Shown: positions 26,578 through 35,109, counted from the first letter of the stretch. The stretch: 64,000 nucleotides of DNA from Aurantiacibacter zhengii (GCF_003584125.1 NZ_QXFL01000004.1:124001-188000), one strand, 5' to 3'. Numbers and translations: made by a program. Notes: a model not told the origin generated them from the letters alone.

Positions 26578-27516
26578 ATGACCTATCGCACCTATCGTTC
26601 GTTCGCCGCCCCGCTGCTGGGTGCTGTCGGCCTCAGCTTGGCCGCTCCGGTTCTCGCGCAACAGACCGACCCGGGCAACGACATCGTTGTTGAAGGCGAG
26701 CGGACCGACCGGCGCGAAGTGCTGCGCACGACCCGCGACATCACCCAGCGCCCTGGCTCCGACAGTGAACCCGTTCCGCGTTTCCAGCGCGAGATCTGCC
26801 CGGGGGTATGGGGACTGGCGCCCGACAACGCCCAGCTGGTGATCGACAGAATCTACGACAATGCCGAACGCGCCGGCATTGCCATCAATGAAGAGGAAGG
26901 TTGCGGAGCCAACATCTGGGTGATCGTGGTGGATGATCCCGCGGCGACCTACGCCCAGCTTCGCGAGGAAAACGAGTTCCTGGTGCAGGACCTCAGCGAT
27001 CTCGACAAGCGTCTGGTGGAGCGACAGGAAGGACCGGTTCGCGCCTGGAACATCACATCCACCCGCAACCGGGAGGGGCAGGCAATTGCATCGGGTGCCG
27101 ATGTAGCGGCAACGATGGCGCTTTCCCGCAGCGGTAGTGTCGGTGAGCCGAACAACCCTGTCTCCCAAATGTCGCGCTTGCACAGCGCCGTGCGCCTGGA
27201 CCTCGAGATGTCCGTCATGCTGATTCAGCGCAGCGCCATTGGCGAGGTGGATGCCTTTGCATTGGCCGATTACGCGACCATGCGGCTGCTTGCCCATACC
27301 GAGCCACCCGAGCGTGAAAACGTTTCGGACACGGTGCTCACGCTTTTCTCTCCCGACGCCGAACCTGGCCAGCCCGACCGGCTTACCGCTTTCGACCGCG
27401 GCTACCTTCGCGCGGTGTACGACAGCACCGCAACGCGGCCCTATCGCCTGGCGCTGCGCAACGTACGCCGCAACATGGAGCGCGAACTCCAGATGGAGAT
27501 CGAGGCGGAGCAATAG
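26578..27516 (+). CDS. Secreted protein of unknown function
   Basis: 312 residues. ATG 26578 follows GGAGGAG at ideal spacing, and a Sec signal ends near PVLAQQ. After a short charged region (VVEGERTDRREVLR) comes a conserved-looking segment with paired Cys (REICPGVWGLA; EEGCGANIWVIVVDD). The rest is alpha/beta, ending in a basic-acidic helix. I know similar unnamed proteins from Erythrobacteraceae, often with DNIVVEG-like starts, but no assigned domain. No operon partner is evident; the GH16 gene follows after 42 nt. Confidence 0.8.
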   Translation: MTYRTYRSFAAPLLGAVGLSLAAPVLAQQTDPGNDIVVEGERTDRREVLRTTRDITQRPGSDSEPVPRFQREICPGVWGLAPDNAQLVIDRIYDNAERAGIAINEEEGCGANIWVIVVDDPAATYAQLREENEFLVQDLSDLDKRLVERQEGPVRAWNITSTRNREGQAIASGADVAATMALSRSGSVGEPNNPVSQMSRLHSAVRLDLEMSVMLIQRSAIGEVDAFALADYATMRLLAHTEPPERENVSDTVLTLFSPDAEPGQPDRLTAFDRGYLRAVYDSTATRPYRLALRNVRRNMERELQMEIEAEQ

Positions 27517-27534
27517 AGCGCAGGTGACAGCCGG

Positions 27535-27558
27535 GCGGCAGGCCGCTAGTCCTGCCGC
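27535..27558. terminator. Hairpin immediately before the GH16 start codon
   Basis: GCGGCAGG and CCTGCCGC form a perfect 8-bp stem with an 8-nt loop. The right arm ends one base before ATG 27559. It may terminate the upstream gene or, since no Shine-Dalgarno sequence is visible for the GH16 gene, limit translation of that gene. No T-tract follows. Confidence 0.4.
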
Positions 27559-28485
27559 ATGTCATACACCCGAACTGTCGCTCTTCCGTTTTTGCTTGCG
27601 CTTGCCGCATGTGGCCAGTCCGCTGAAACCGGGCCGCCGACAGAGGCCGATGTCGATGCCGCACAGGCCCAGGCCGACGGCTCTGGCGGAGAGGCCGCGG
27701 CGCGCCAGCTGATCTTTTCCGACGAGTTTTCCAGCGACAGCCTCGATCCCACCAAGTGGAACGTGGTGGGCATGGATTTCTGGGTAAACGAAGAGGAACA
27801 GGCCTACCTCGACTCTCCCGATACCATCCAGTTCGTGCAAGGGCTGGAAGGCGCGGATGGCGGCGCGCTGGTACTGCGCCCGGTCTATCGCCCGGGACAG
27901 GATACCAATGAAGAACGCGATGCCGATTTCCTCTCGGGCCGCGTGAATACGAAGGGCAATTTCGAATTTACCTATGGCCGCGCCGAAGCGCGTATCCGCA
28001 TGCCCGATGCGGTGGGCGTGTGGCCCGCCTTCTGGCTGCTGGCCGATGCCCCTTGGCCGAGCGAGGGCGAGATCGACATCATGGAATACGTCGGCCAGGC
28101 CGACTGGACCGGCGTTGCCGTGCACGGCCCCGGCTATTCCGGCGACATGGGCATCGCAGACCGGCAATACTTTGCGCCGGGCACCGATGTGACAGACTGG
28201 CATGTCTACGCCGTCGAATGGCAGCCTGACGCGATCGAATTCTTCGTGGACGACCGTCTGACCTTCCGCATCCCCAAAACCAACGTGGAATTTTTCGGCG
28301 AATGGGTCTTCGACAACCCGCAGTTCGTGGTGCTGAATTTCGCCGTGGGCGGAATCTATCCCAAGAAGATCAACGGTATCGACGAGCCTTACACCGGCAT
28401 GCCCCAGGAAACCGCAGATCGCATCGCGGCGGGTGAACTGGCGATGGAAGTGGACTGGGTGCGGGTTTACGCGGCGGAGGAGTGA
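27559..28485 (+). CDS. Glycoside hydrolase family 16 lipoprotein (laminarinase-like)
   Basis: 308 residues. The lipoprotein signal ends LLALAACGQ, followed by an Ala/Glu/Gly-rich linker. A GH16 beta-jelly-roll starts at about 50 (LIFSDEFSSDSLDPTKWN). The catalytic signature GEIDIMEYVG supplies nucleophile, assisting Asp and acid/base Glu (ExDxxE), the spacing typical of bacterial laminarinases and lichenases. WPAFWLL and HVYAVEWQPDAIEFFVDD are further family motifs. The predicted activity is endo-hydrolysis of beta-1,3(4)-glucan at the cell surface. Confidence 0.9.
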   Translation: MSYTRTVALPFLLALAACGQSAETGPPTEADVDAAQAQADGSGGEAAARQLIFSDEFSSDSLDPTKWNVVGMDFWVNEEEQAYLDSPDTIQFVQGLEGADGGALVLRPVYRPGQDTNEERDADFLSGRVNTKGNFEFTYGRAEARIRMPDAVGVWPAFWLLADAPWPSEGEIDIMEYVGQADWTGVAVHGPGYSGDMGIADRQYFAPGTDVTDWHVYAVEWQPDAIEFFVDDRLTFRIPKTNVEFFGEWVFDNPQFVVLNFAVGGIYPKKINGIDEPYTGMPQETADRIAAGELAMEVDWVRVYAAEE

Positions 28486-28497
28486 GGATGTGCTTGG

Positions 28498-28971
28498 TTA
28501 CTCGCCCATTCCCGCTTGTGAAGGCACATTCCACCTAGCCGGTGGCCAATTTCCCATGTCGACCAATTCCATGATTTCATTGCTGTTGGGTCCAGGAATT
28601 CGGTAGCCGTGCGCCTTAAGTTTCTCGCGCACTCGCTCTCTTGCTTCGAATTCTTTTCCCCCAGTCAGCCTTGTAGTTTGTACGGCGTAGCCAGCGGTCC
28701 AGCCGAACATGTCGGCTGCAAATGGATCCGCACCGGCGTCTAGCAGAATTTCCGCAATTACGAACTGATCTGTCTTGGAAGCAAGGACGAGCGGGGTCTG
28801 CCCAACATCATTGCGCTGTTCCAGATCCGCCCCGGTGCTAGCAAGAGTGGCAACCTGCTCGCGATCCTGCATTTCCACAGCCTTGATCAAGCTCATATCA
28901 TCATGTTCCACAGTACAACTTCCTAGAATACTGATAGCCGCCGTGAGACATAGTGGGACCCGCGCTAACAC
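28498..28971 (-). CDS. Ankyrin-repeat lipoprotein, candidate immunity protein
   Basis: 157 residues, GTG start at 28971 overlapping the lipase stop by 7 nt. A signal with lipobox ILGSC places it in the periplasm. Two to three ankyrin repeats follow (VGQTPLVLASKTDQFVIAEI; LLDAGADPFAADMFGWTAGY), then a helical tail rich in Trp/Pro (MGNWPPARW). Ankyrin-type proteins with this WPP tail are frequent partners of lipase toxins. GC content is visibly below the neighbourhood, suggesting transfer with the lipase. The immunity role is inferred from position, overlap and export. Confidence 0.75.
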   Translation of the reverse strand: MLARVPLCLTAAISILGSCTVEHDDMSLIKAVEMQDREQVATLASTGADLEQRNDVGQTPLVLASKTDQFVIAEILLDAGADPFAADMFGWTAGYAVQTTRLTGGKEFEARERVREKLKAHGYRIPGPNSNEIMELVDMGNWPPARWNVPSQAGMGE

Positions 28972-29861
28972 TCACAGCCGCCCCTCAGGCGGCGATCCTC
29001 GACCTCACCGAACTTCCCGTCCAGTGCACCGTCGATTGCATCGCCGGTATGCAGATAGCCTGACCTGGCCAACGCAGCAGCAGCGAAACCGACCCGCAGA
29101 CCCGGAGGCACGAATGGAGCCATCGCCGCGATCTTCGCGTAGTCGAACAGACCGCCGACACCGCCTGGTGGCTTTAAGCGGAAGGGCGTCCCGGCTGCTT
29201 CCGGTATCAGCTTCGCCGACCCGAGCAGATTTTGGGCCGAAGTCAGTATCTCCCCATCGACGCGCACCGCATCGATCGGGGGAATATTGTAAAGCGCGTC
29301 TTCCGGCCTCAGGTTCTTGTCATGTAAACCAGCGGCATTGAAAGTTGTCGCGGGGGCGCCGGTGGCGTGCGCTGCAGCGCTTGCCAATCCTCCACCAAGT
29401 GAATGCCCTACGAACTTGACTGATCCTCCGCCGCTGAGCCTCAGCTTGTCGTTGATACCAATCGCGATGTTCTTCGCGTTGGTATAGTACGAAGCATCGC
29501 CAGTTATAGCCTGGCCAACATTGGCGACAGTATCCTGCCCGAACCACGACGTCGTACCCTTGAAAGTGACGAAATACTCATCGCTACCCGGGCGCTTCAT
29601 GACGCGTGCCCGGAAGTCGCTGTCCGTCGGCTTCAACTGCGATGGCAAAATGCCGAGATCTTTTAAATCCTTTTCCGATGTCACTTCCTCGAACAGGATT
29701 CTCCCGTCGGGCTTTCCTCCTTCACGCACGGGGCCACTATCAAAATCATCGTAAGCCGCCTTGGCCAAGGCGTGCTCCTCCTGGAACATTTCCACCTTCG
29801 CCTTTTCCGCGCAGATTTCCGCGCAGACCGCCGGGCACGGCTGGACGAGCGGGCTACCCAC
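28965..29861 (-). CDS. Lipase (class 3-like / phospholipase) without signal peptide, candidate secreted toxin
   Basis: 298-residue alpha/beta hydrolase. The nucleophile elbow is VGHSLGGGLASAAA (GxSxG), preceded by the lipase-3-type strand EYFVTFKGTTSW. Further on, TTFNAAGLH and AVRVDGEIL resemble effector-type lipases. The N-terminus has no export signal but has clustered Cys (QPCPAVCAEICAE); the protein ends in a CEC motif. GTG 29861 overlaps the upstream orf by 8 nt, and the stop overlaps the ankyrin gene by 7 nt. This layout suits a type VI-like effector with a cognate periplasmic immunity protein. No VgrG, Hcp or PAAR gene is in the window. Confidence 0.75.
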   Translation of the reverse strand: MGSPLVQPCPAVCAEICAEKAKVEMFQEEHALAKAAYDDFDSGPVREGGKPDGRILFEEVTSEKDLKDLGILPSQLKPTDSDFRARVMKRPGSDEYFVTFKGTTSWFGQDTVANVGQAITGDASYYTNAKNIAIGINDKLRLSGGGSVKFVGHSLGGGLASAAAHATGAPATTFNAAGLHDKNLRPEDALYNIPPIDAVRVDGEILTSAQNLLGSAKLIPEAAGTPFRLKPPGGVGGLFDYAKIAAMAPFVPPGLRVGFAAAALARSGYLHTGDAIDGALDGKFGEVEDRRLRGGCEC

Positions 29862-30192
29862 GGTGACCGAACTCGGAGGCGATCCTGCGCAGTTGCTCCA
29901 TCCGCTGTGGCAGAGGAGCGCGGGTCATGATCGCGTCCATGGTTTGCAGATAGTCCGCATCACCCATTTCCGGCATCAGCGCGCGGGCATAGAGGAATAG
30001 GAACCGGTCCTCCTCCTCGCGCACGCCAGCCATCTGAAATTCGTCACGGTGGGCGAAGATAAGTCGCTCGGTAACTTCAGCGGGGGTGTCGCGCGAGACG
30101 TGCACGTTCCACCAGCGGTGAAACCGCGCGGGAAAGGTTGCGCCCAGCCTGTCTTCCATACCGGACATGAGGCCTTCGGATACATTCAGCAT
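29854..30192 (-). CDS. Small adaptor/chaperone-like protein preceding the lipase
   Basis: 112 residues. ATG 30192 is preceded by AGGGGG. Helical, with pattern FPARFHRWW, then LIFAHRDEFQMAGVREEEDR, FLYARALMPEMG and PLPQRMEQLRRIASEFG. This resembles a loosely conserved family of about 110-160 residues found just upstream of effector genes in type VI and polymorphic-toxin loci. It is the first gene of the cassette, with an 8-nt overlap onto the lipase. The function (effector loading or chaperoning) is inference. Confidence 0.6.
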   Translation of the reverse strand: MLNVSEGLMSGMEDRLGATFPARFHRWWNVHVSRDTPAEVTERLIFAHRDEFQMAGVREEEDRFLFLYARALMPEMGDADYLQTMDAIMTRAPLPQRMEQLRRIASEFGHRG

Positions 30193-30280
30193 GCAAACCC
30201 CCTAAACCGCCCGCGAGGCTAGCACGTAGGCGCCAGCCGGACAATCGCTGGTTCAGGAAGCGCGTTCGGCGCGCTGGCTG

Positions 30281-31135
30281 TCAGCTCCAGGTCACCTCTG
30301 GCGGCAGGCTCATCAGGATGGCGTCGATGTTGCCGCCGGTCTTCAGACCGAACAGCGTGCCGCGATCGTAGACGAGATTGAATTCGACATAGAGGCCCCG
30401 CCACTCCTTCTGGGCAGCCTTGTCTTCCTCGCTCCACTCCTGTCCCATGCGTTTGCGCACGATGGCAGGAAAGGAATCGAAAAAGGCCTCACCCACATCT
30501 CTGGTGAAGGCGAAATTGCGCTCGAACGCCGCCACGTCCGGACATTCCAGATGATCGTAGAAAATGCCGCCCACCCCGCGGTGCTTGTTGCGGTGGGGGA
30601 TGAAGAAATAATCGTCCGCCCACTTCTTGAAGCGATCGTAATACGTGGGATTGTGCGCCGCGCAGGCTGCACGCAGGCGAGCGTGGAATGCGTCGGTATC
30701 CTCGGCATATTCGATGGGCGGATTCAGATCCGCACCGCCCCCGAACCAGGCGGCCTGTGTGGTGAGGAAGCGGGTGTTCATGTGCACCGCAGGCACATGC
30801 GGGTTGGCCATGTGGGCGACCAGGCTGATGCCGGTGGCAGTGAACTCGGGATGCTCCTCACTCGCGCCGTTCACCTGCCCCGCGAACTGGGGAGAGAATT
30901 CGCCCGACACGGTGGAGACGTTCACCCCCACCTTCTCGAACACCTTGCCCTTCATCTGTCCGCGTACGCCGCCGCCGCCATCGGACCCGTCATCCGTTTC
31001 GCGGTCCCACGCCTGGTAGTCGAAGCTGGCATCGGAGCCGGCCTCGCGCTCGATCGCCTCGAACTCCGCGCAGATACGGTCGCGCAAGGATTCGAACCAC
31101 TCGCGGGCTTGTTGGGTCTGTTGTGTCCACTCCAT
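30281..31135 (-). CDS. hemF: Oxygen-dependent coproporphyrinogen III oxidase
   Basis: 284 residues. Converts coproporphyrinogen III to protoporphyrinogen IX using O2 in haem synthesis. Family motifs are clear: GGGVRGQMKGKVFEKVGVN, VHMNTRFLTT, FGGGADLNPP and FIPHRNKHRGVGGIFYDHLE, ending FGLKTGGNIDAILMSLPPEV. Full length. ATG 31135 (MEWTQQTQ) is chosen over upstream in-frame starts. Divergent from pdeM. Confidence 0.96.
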   Translation of the reverse strand: MEWTQQTQQAREWFESLRDRICAEFEAIEREAGSDASFDYQAWDRETDDGSDGGGGVRGQMKGKVFEKVGVNVSTVSGEFSPQFAGQVNGASEEHPEFTATGISLVAHMANPHVPAVHMNTRFLTTQAAWFGGGADLNPPIEYAEDTDAFHARLRAACAAHNPTYYDRFKKWADDYFFIPHRNKHRGVGGIFYDHLECPDVAAFERNFAFTRDVGEAFFDSFPAIVRKRMGQEWSEEDKAAQKEWRGLYVEFNLVYDRGTLFGLKTGGNIDAILMSLPPEVTWS

Positions 31136-31181
31136 AAGGTCAGGTCTTGCCAAAGCGCGCGGCAGGCGGCAAGTGGCATCC

Positions 31182-31883
31182 ATGGTTCCCGTTTCGTTCG
31201 CATTCCCTTTCTGCGGGGACGAATTCGTCCTTACGAAGAGCCGCGCGCTGTTCTGGCCGCGCGAGAATGCGCTGCTGGTGGCAGACCTGCACCTCGAGAA
31301 GGCAAGCTTCTTCGCCAGGCACGGCCAGTTGCTGCCGCCCTACGACAGCCGTGAAACGCTGGAGCGGCTGGCCACCGCGCTGCGCGAGACAGGTGCGCGG
31401 CGCGTCTATACGCTGGGCGATAATTTCCACGATTCGGATGGCTCGCGGCGGTTGGAGCCCTATGCCGAGGGGATGCTGGCCGCCCTCACCCGCGCCACGG
31501 ACTGGGTGTGGATCACCGGCAACCACGATCCTGCGATGGAAGCGAAATCGGGCGGTACCATCGCAGAGGAGTTGGAAGTTGCAGGCATGGTGCTGCGCCA
31601 CATGGCTAAAAAAGGGGAAACCCGTCCCGAGCTTTCCGGCCACTTCCACCCGCGCGTGCAGGTGAAGATACACCATCGCCACATCCGCCGCCCCTGCGCT
31701 GTCGTGAGCCACAACGGCGACGAAAGCTGCGGGCGGATGATCCTGCCGGCATTCGGAGCGCTGACTGGCGGCATGAACGCGGCCGACCCTGCCATCCTGA
31801 AGGCATTGCAACCCGCAAGCGCCATTGATGCCGTGGTGCCAGCGGGCAAGCGGCTGGCCCGGTTTCCGCTCTGGCGGGGATAG
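31182..31883 (+). CDS. pdeM: Ligase-associated DNA-damage-response phosphoesterase PdeM
   Basis: 233-residue calcineurin-like metallophosphoesterase. Metal-binding motifs are LLVADLHLEK (DxH), LGDNFHDSDG (GDxxHD), ITGNHDPAM (GNHD) and LSGHFHPRVQV (GHxHP). This is the PdeM family, which in many bacteria neighbours a DNA ligase, an exonuclease and an Lhr-type helicase. Here it stands alone between hemF and infC. ATG 31182 is preferred to GTG 31173. Confidence 0.85.
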   Translation: MVPVSFAFPFCGDEFVLTKSRALFWPRENALLVADLHLEKASFFARHGQLLPPYDSRETLERLATALRETGARRVYTLGDNFHDSDGSRRLEPYAEGMLAALTRATDWVWITGNHDPAMEAKSGGTIAEELEVAGMVLRHMAKKGETRPELSGHFHPRVQVKIHHRHIRRPCAVVSHNGDESCGRMILPAFGALTGGMNAADPAILKALQPASAIDAVVPAGKRLARFPLWRG

Positions 31884-31968
31884 CGCGGCTGCCCGCGCAA
31901 TCCCCTAGCGTTTCTTGCCGTTCGTTATTACATAGAGCGCCCAACCAAAGCAGAATCAGGAGCACAAC

Positions 31969-32511
31969 ATACCTCGTCCACCCCGCCGCAACATGGCACC
32001 GCCGGTCAAGTCCGGCCCGAAATACGACCAGTTTATCCAGGCCGAGAAGGTCCGCGTCATCGATGGCGAGGGCGAAAACCTTGGCGTGATGTACACCAAC
32101 GAAGCGATCGAGCAGGCCCAGGACGCGGGTCTCAATCTCGTCGAGGTTTCGCCCAATGCGAACCCGCCGGTGTGCAAGTTCCTCGATGTCGGCAAGTACC
32201 GCTACGAAGCCCAGAAAAAGGCCAATGCGGCGCGCAAGACGCAGAAGACGCAGGACATCAAGGAAATCAAGATGCGTCCCAACATCGACGATCACGATTA
32301 CGACGTGAAGATGAAGGCGATGCACAAGTTCATCGACAATGGCGACAAGGTGAAGGTCACCCTGCGTTTCCGTGGCCGCGAAATGGCGCACCAGCACCTG
32401 GGCATGGACCTGCTCAAGCGCGTGCAGGACGACATGCAGGAAGATGCCAAGGTCGAAGCCTATCCGCGCCTCGAAGGGCGCCAGATGCTGATGGTGCTCG
32501 CACCCAAGTAA
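31969..32511 (+). CDS. infC: Translation initiation factor IF-3, apparent AUA start
   Basis: IF-3 binds the 30S subunit, prevents 50S joining and checks the initiation codon. The full two-domain protein is visible ([71 protein letters not shown]). The first ATG (31993) has no ribosome site. A perfect AGGAG (31958-31962) lies 6 nt before an in-frame ATA at 31969, adding IPRPPRRN. E. coli infC starts with AUU and is autoregulated through it, so a rare AUA start fits the known logic. Length is then 180 residues. Confidence 0.92.
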   Translation: MPRPPRRNMAPPVKSGPKYDQFIQAEKVRVIDGEGENLGVMYTNEAIEQAQDAGLNLVEVSPNANPPVCKFLDVGKYRYEAQKKANAARKTQKTQDIKEIKMRPNIDDHDYDVKMKAMHKFIDNGDKVKVTLRFRGREMAHQHLGMDLLKRVQDDMQEDAKVEAYPRLEGRQMLMVLAPK

Positions 32512-32531
32512 TGCGGGAACGGGTGCGGATC

Positions 32532-33152
32532 ATGCGGCGTTTGACCGGCATGATCCGCCCGATCCTTTCCACTGTTTGCATCGCACTGCTGCTTTCCGGC
32601 TGCGGCGAGGCTGCGCCCGATGAACCTGGCTCCAGTGATCCTGCTGGCCAAGTGACTACCGTCGACCTTGAAGGCCAGCCAAGTGATCCGGTGCCAGATC
32701 CACCGCCGCGACCCGATGGCGCGCGCGATGAGCCCAATGACGGGTTCCCGACACTGGTTCCACCGACATTGACGCCCGAGGCCGAGCGCAGTGAAACCGG
32801 CGCCCGCAGTATGCTGCTCACCTGGACACGCGCCATTGAACTCGAAGAATTCGACCAGGCCTGGGACCTGCTGCCCGACAGCGCGCAGGCGAAATGGGGC
32901 CGCGCCGAATTTGCCGCGCTGTTCGAGGGATTGCAGAATATAACCGTAGCAGCACCGGACGGCAGGATGGAGGGTGCGGCGGGTTCATCCTATTACACCG
33001 CGCCCGTCACGATTACCGCGAACGACGAAGACGGGCGCCCCGTCCGCTATGAGGGCGAGGTGGTGCTGCGCCGGGTGAACGACGTGCCGGGTGCCTCTGA
33101 AGAGCAGCTTCGCTGGCATATCGAGCAGCTATCGCTCGACTGGACCCACTAG
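32532..33152 (+). CDS. Lipoprotein of unknown function
   Basis: About 206 residues from ATG 32532; in-frame ATGs at 32511 (overlapping the infC stop) and 32550 are alternatives. The signal ends with lipobox LLLSGC. A Pro/Asp-rich linker (to about 95) precedes a small folded domain with SMLLTWTRAIELEEFDQAWD and SSYYTAPVTITANDEDGRPV, resembling NTF2-like accessory domains. Its stop shares the CTAG tetramer with the convergent gene's stop. Confidence 0.75.
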   Translation: MRRLTGMIRPILSTVCIALLLSGCGEAAPDEPGSSDPAGQVTTVDLEGQPSDPVPDPPPRPDGARDEPNDGFPTLVPPTLTPEAERSETGARSMLLTWTRAIELEEFDQAWDLLPDSAQAKWGRAEFAALFEGLQNITVAAPDGRMEGAAGSSYYTAPVTITANDEDGRPVRYEGEVVLRRVNDVPGASEEQLRWHIEQLSLDWTH

Positions 33153-33805
33153 ATTACCGAAAAACCCAGAACCGTGAACCGCGCCGGGGCCGTGGCATAG
33201 ACGCCGTGTCCGCGACCGCCTTGCGTGCCCAGCGTGAAGCCGATGCGCGCAGCGTCGGCCAGCGCGGCAGTGAATTCGCGGGGAGACCGCTCGTGGTCCG
33301 ACCCCATTACCGAAATCCAGTTCTCGTCGAACAGGATTGTCACTTCGTGCTCGCCCGGTTGCAGGGGCACCACCCGGCTGTCAGGCGAATACCAGCGGTG
33401 GTAACGCGTGGCGCCAGCAGCGCGCCAGTCGTCGCCCGCGCGCTGGATATAGAGCGAGAGCAGCGGCTCGCGGTCCGGATATTCCTGCGACACAAAGCGC
33501 GTGCCGGGCCGCGCATCGATGCGATAGTGCAGGCGGATGCCTCGCGCCCGATCCAGCGGCGCGGTCGCCCGCGTCACGTAATGCACGTGCCCGTCACTGC
33601 GGCGCGGGCCGGGAAAATCGAAATACCAGCCTTCCTCGCTTTCCAGCGGATGCGGGGGCATGTTGACGGAGTAATTCCGCCCGCGGATCAGCGGTCCGAT
33701 CTCCCATTCCCGCACCCAGCCTCGTTCCCGCGCGCCCAGCGCGGAAGGTACGGCGAGCATGGCACCGAAGGCAGGACCGGAAAGCAGGAAATTGCGGCGT
33801 TTCAT
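33149..33805 (-). CDS. Exported protein of unknown function, Tat-type signal
   Basis: 218 residues. N-terminus KRRNFLLSGPAFGAML has a twin-arginine pattern followed by a hydrophobic stretch. The rest is a predicted beta-sandwich with HVHYVTRATAPLDRARGIRL and PLLSLYIQRAGDDWR, reminiscent of the concanavalin-like carbohydrate-associated fold, but I cannot assign a family. Transcribed towards the infC-linked lipoprotein, sharing 4 nt at the 3' end. Confidence 0.7.
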   Translation of the reverse strand: MKRRNFLLSGPAFGAMLAVPSALGARERGWVREWEIGPLIRGRNYSVNMPPHPLESEEGWYFDFPGPRRSDGHVHYVTRATAPLDRARGIRLHYRIDARPGTRFVSQEYPDREPLLSLYIQRAGDDWRAAGATRYHRWYSPDSRVVPLQPGEHEVTILFDENWISVMGSDHERSPREFTAALADAARIGFTLGTQGGRGHGVYATAPARFTVLGFSVI

Positions 33806-33863
33806 GGCTTGGATTTAACCTGCGCCACCTGACAACACGCTGAATTCAGGCGAGATGCGCCGT

Positions 33864-35063
33864 TCAGGACTGACCGAGGTTTTCCAGCAATTCCACGAAC
33901 CACTGCGCGCCGATATCGAAGTGCTTGCCGCCCTTGATCCGGTCGAACTCGATCACCCGCAATTCGTCGCCGCGCTCCTCGTCCTCCCCCACGACGCCGC
34001 TCTCACCGCGCAGCCCTGCGTCCACGGCGTGGTGAGCGCAGGCGCGGATCAGCGCGCGATCGGCATCGTTGGCGGGGGCCGAGCGGGAGAAGTATCCGCT
34101 TTTTTGCACCAGCACTTTTTCCGCCCCGATGTCGGCGGCAATGCGCCGGGCGAACCAATCGCCCGGATTGATCGCGTCCAGTTTCACATGGCCAAAGGCA
34201 TCGCGCGGAACGTCCTCGCCCGCCGCTTCCATGGCGGAGACGATGTCATCCATGCCTGCCCCCTCGGACACGAACAGGTTCACGCCATCGTGGTCGTCCA
34301 TGATTGCACGCAGCCGATCTGCCTCTTTCGCCAGGTCGAAAGCGCGTTCGGGCACGTAGACACCGTGCACGTCCCAGCGGGCGGCAGCATTTTCCTCCCA
34401 TTCCACGAACTGCGTGCGGCCCACCCAATCATGATGGGCGAGGGCCGTCGCTGCGGTCAGCCAGCCGCAGTGGCGCCCCATCACCTCGTGCACGGTCAGC
34501 ATGCGCGGGTTGGCGGTGTGTTCGGCGATCACATTGCGAGCAAAGACGGCGCCTTGTTCTGCAGCGGTGTAAGCGCCTAGCGACTGGCGGATGGGAACGA
34601 TGTCGTTGTCGATAGTCTTGGGCAGGCCGACCACCGTCAGGTCATAGCCGTTGACGCGCAGGAAGGCGGCAAGATCGGCAGCGGCCGTGTTGGTGTCGTC
34701 CCCCCCGATGGTATGCAACACATCCACCCCGTCGCGCCTCAGTTGTTCAGCTGCGACGCGGAGGGGATCGTCCCCCTCCTCCACCAGGCCGCGCTTTACG
34801 CAGTCGGCTACATTGGTCAGCTTGACCCGGCTGTTGCCGATCGGGCTGCCGCCAAAGGCATGCAGCCGGTCAGCCCCGCTGCGTACCTCGCGCGTGATCT
34901 CGGCGAAGTCGCCTTGCAGCAAACCGGCATAGCCGTTGCGATAGGCAATCAGGCGCACATCGGGCGCTATGTCGGTATAGCGTTCTATCAAGCTGCCCAC
35001 GGCGGATGAGAGGCAGGGCGCCAGCCCGCCGGCGGTCAGAATGGCTACGGTTTTCACAGACAT
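33864..35063 (-). CDS. 6-phosphofructokinase, pyrophosphate-type
   Basis: 399 residues, group III phosphofructokinase. The motif GGDDTNTAAADL carries Asp where ATP-dependent enzymes have Gly (GGDGS), and PKTIDNDI has the Lys typical of pyrophosphate-dependent enzymes, so the reversible PPi: fructose-6-phosphate phosphotransferase reaction is expected. Further motifs are EVMGRHCGWL and FVSEGAGMDD. ATG 35063 (MSVKTVAILTAGGLAPC) starts the Rossmann core. Confidence 0.92.
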   Translation of the reverse strand: MSVKTVAILTAGGLAPCLSSAVGSLIERYTDIAPDVRLIAYRNGYAGLLQGDFAEITREVRSGADRLHAFGGSPIGNSRVKLTNVADCVKRGLVEEGDDPLRVAAEQLRRDGVDVLHTIGGDDTNTAAADLAAFLRVNGYDLTVVGLPKTIDNDIVPIRQSLGAYTAAEQGAVFARNVIAEHTANPRMLTVHEVMGRHCGWLTAATALAHHDWVGRTQFVEWEENAAARWDVHGVYVPERAFDLAKEADRLRAIMDDHDGVNLFVSEGAGMDDIVSAMEAAGEDVPRDAFGHVKLDAINPGDWFARRIAADIGAEKVLVQKSGYFSRSAPANDADRALIRACAHHAVDAGLRGESGVVGEDEERGDELRVIEFDRIKGGKHFDIGAQWFVELLENLGQS

Positions 35064-35109
35064 GGCCCGGCTTTTGCCAACACGTGGCCGCAATGGCCAG
35101 AGCCAACGA

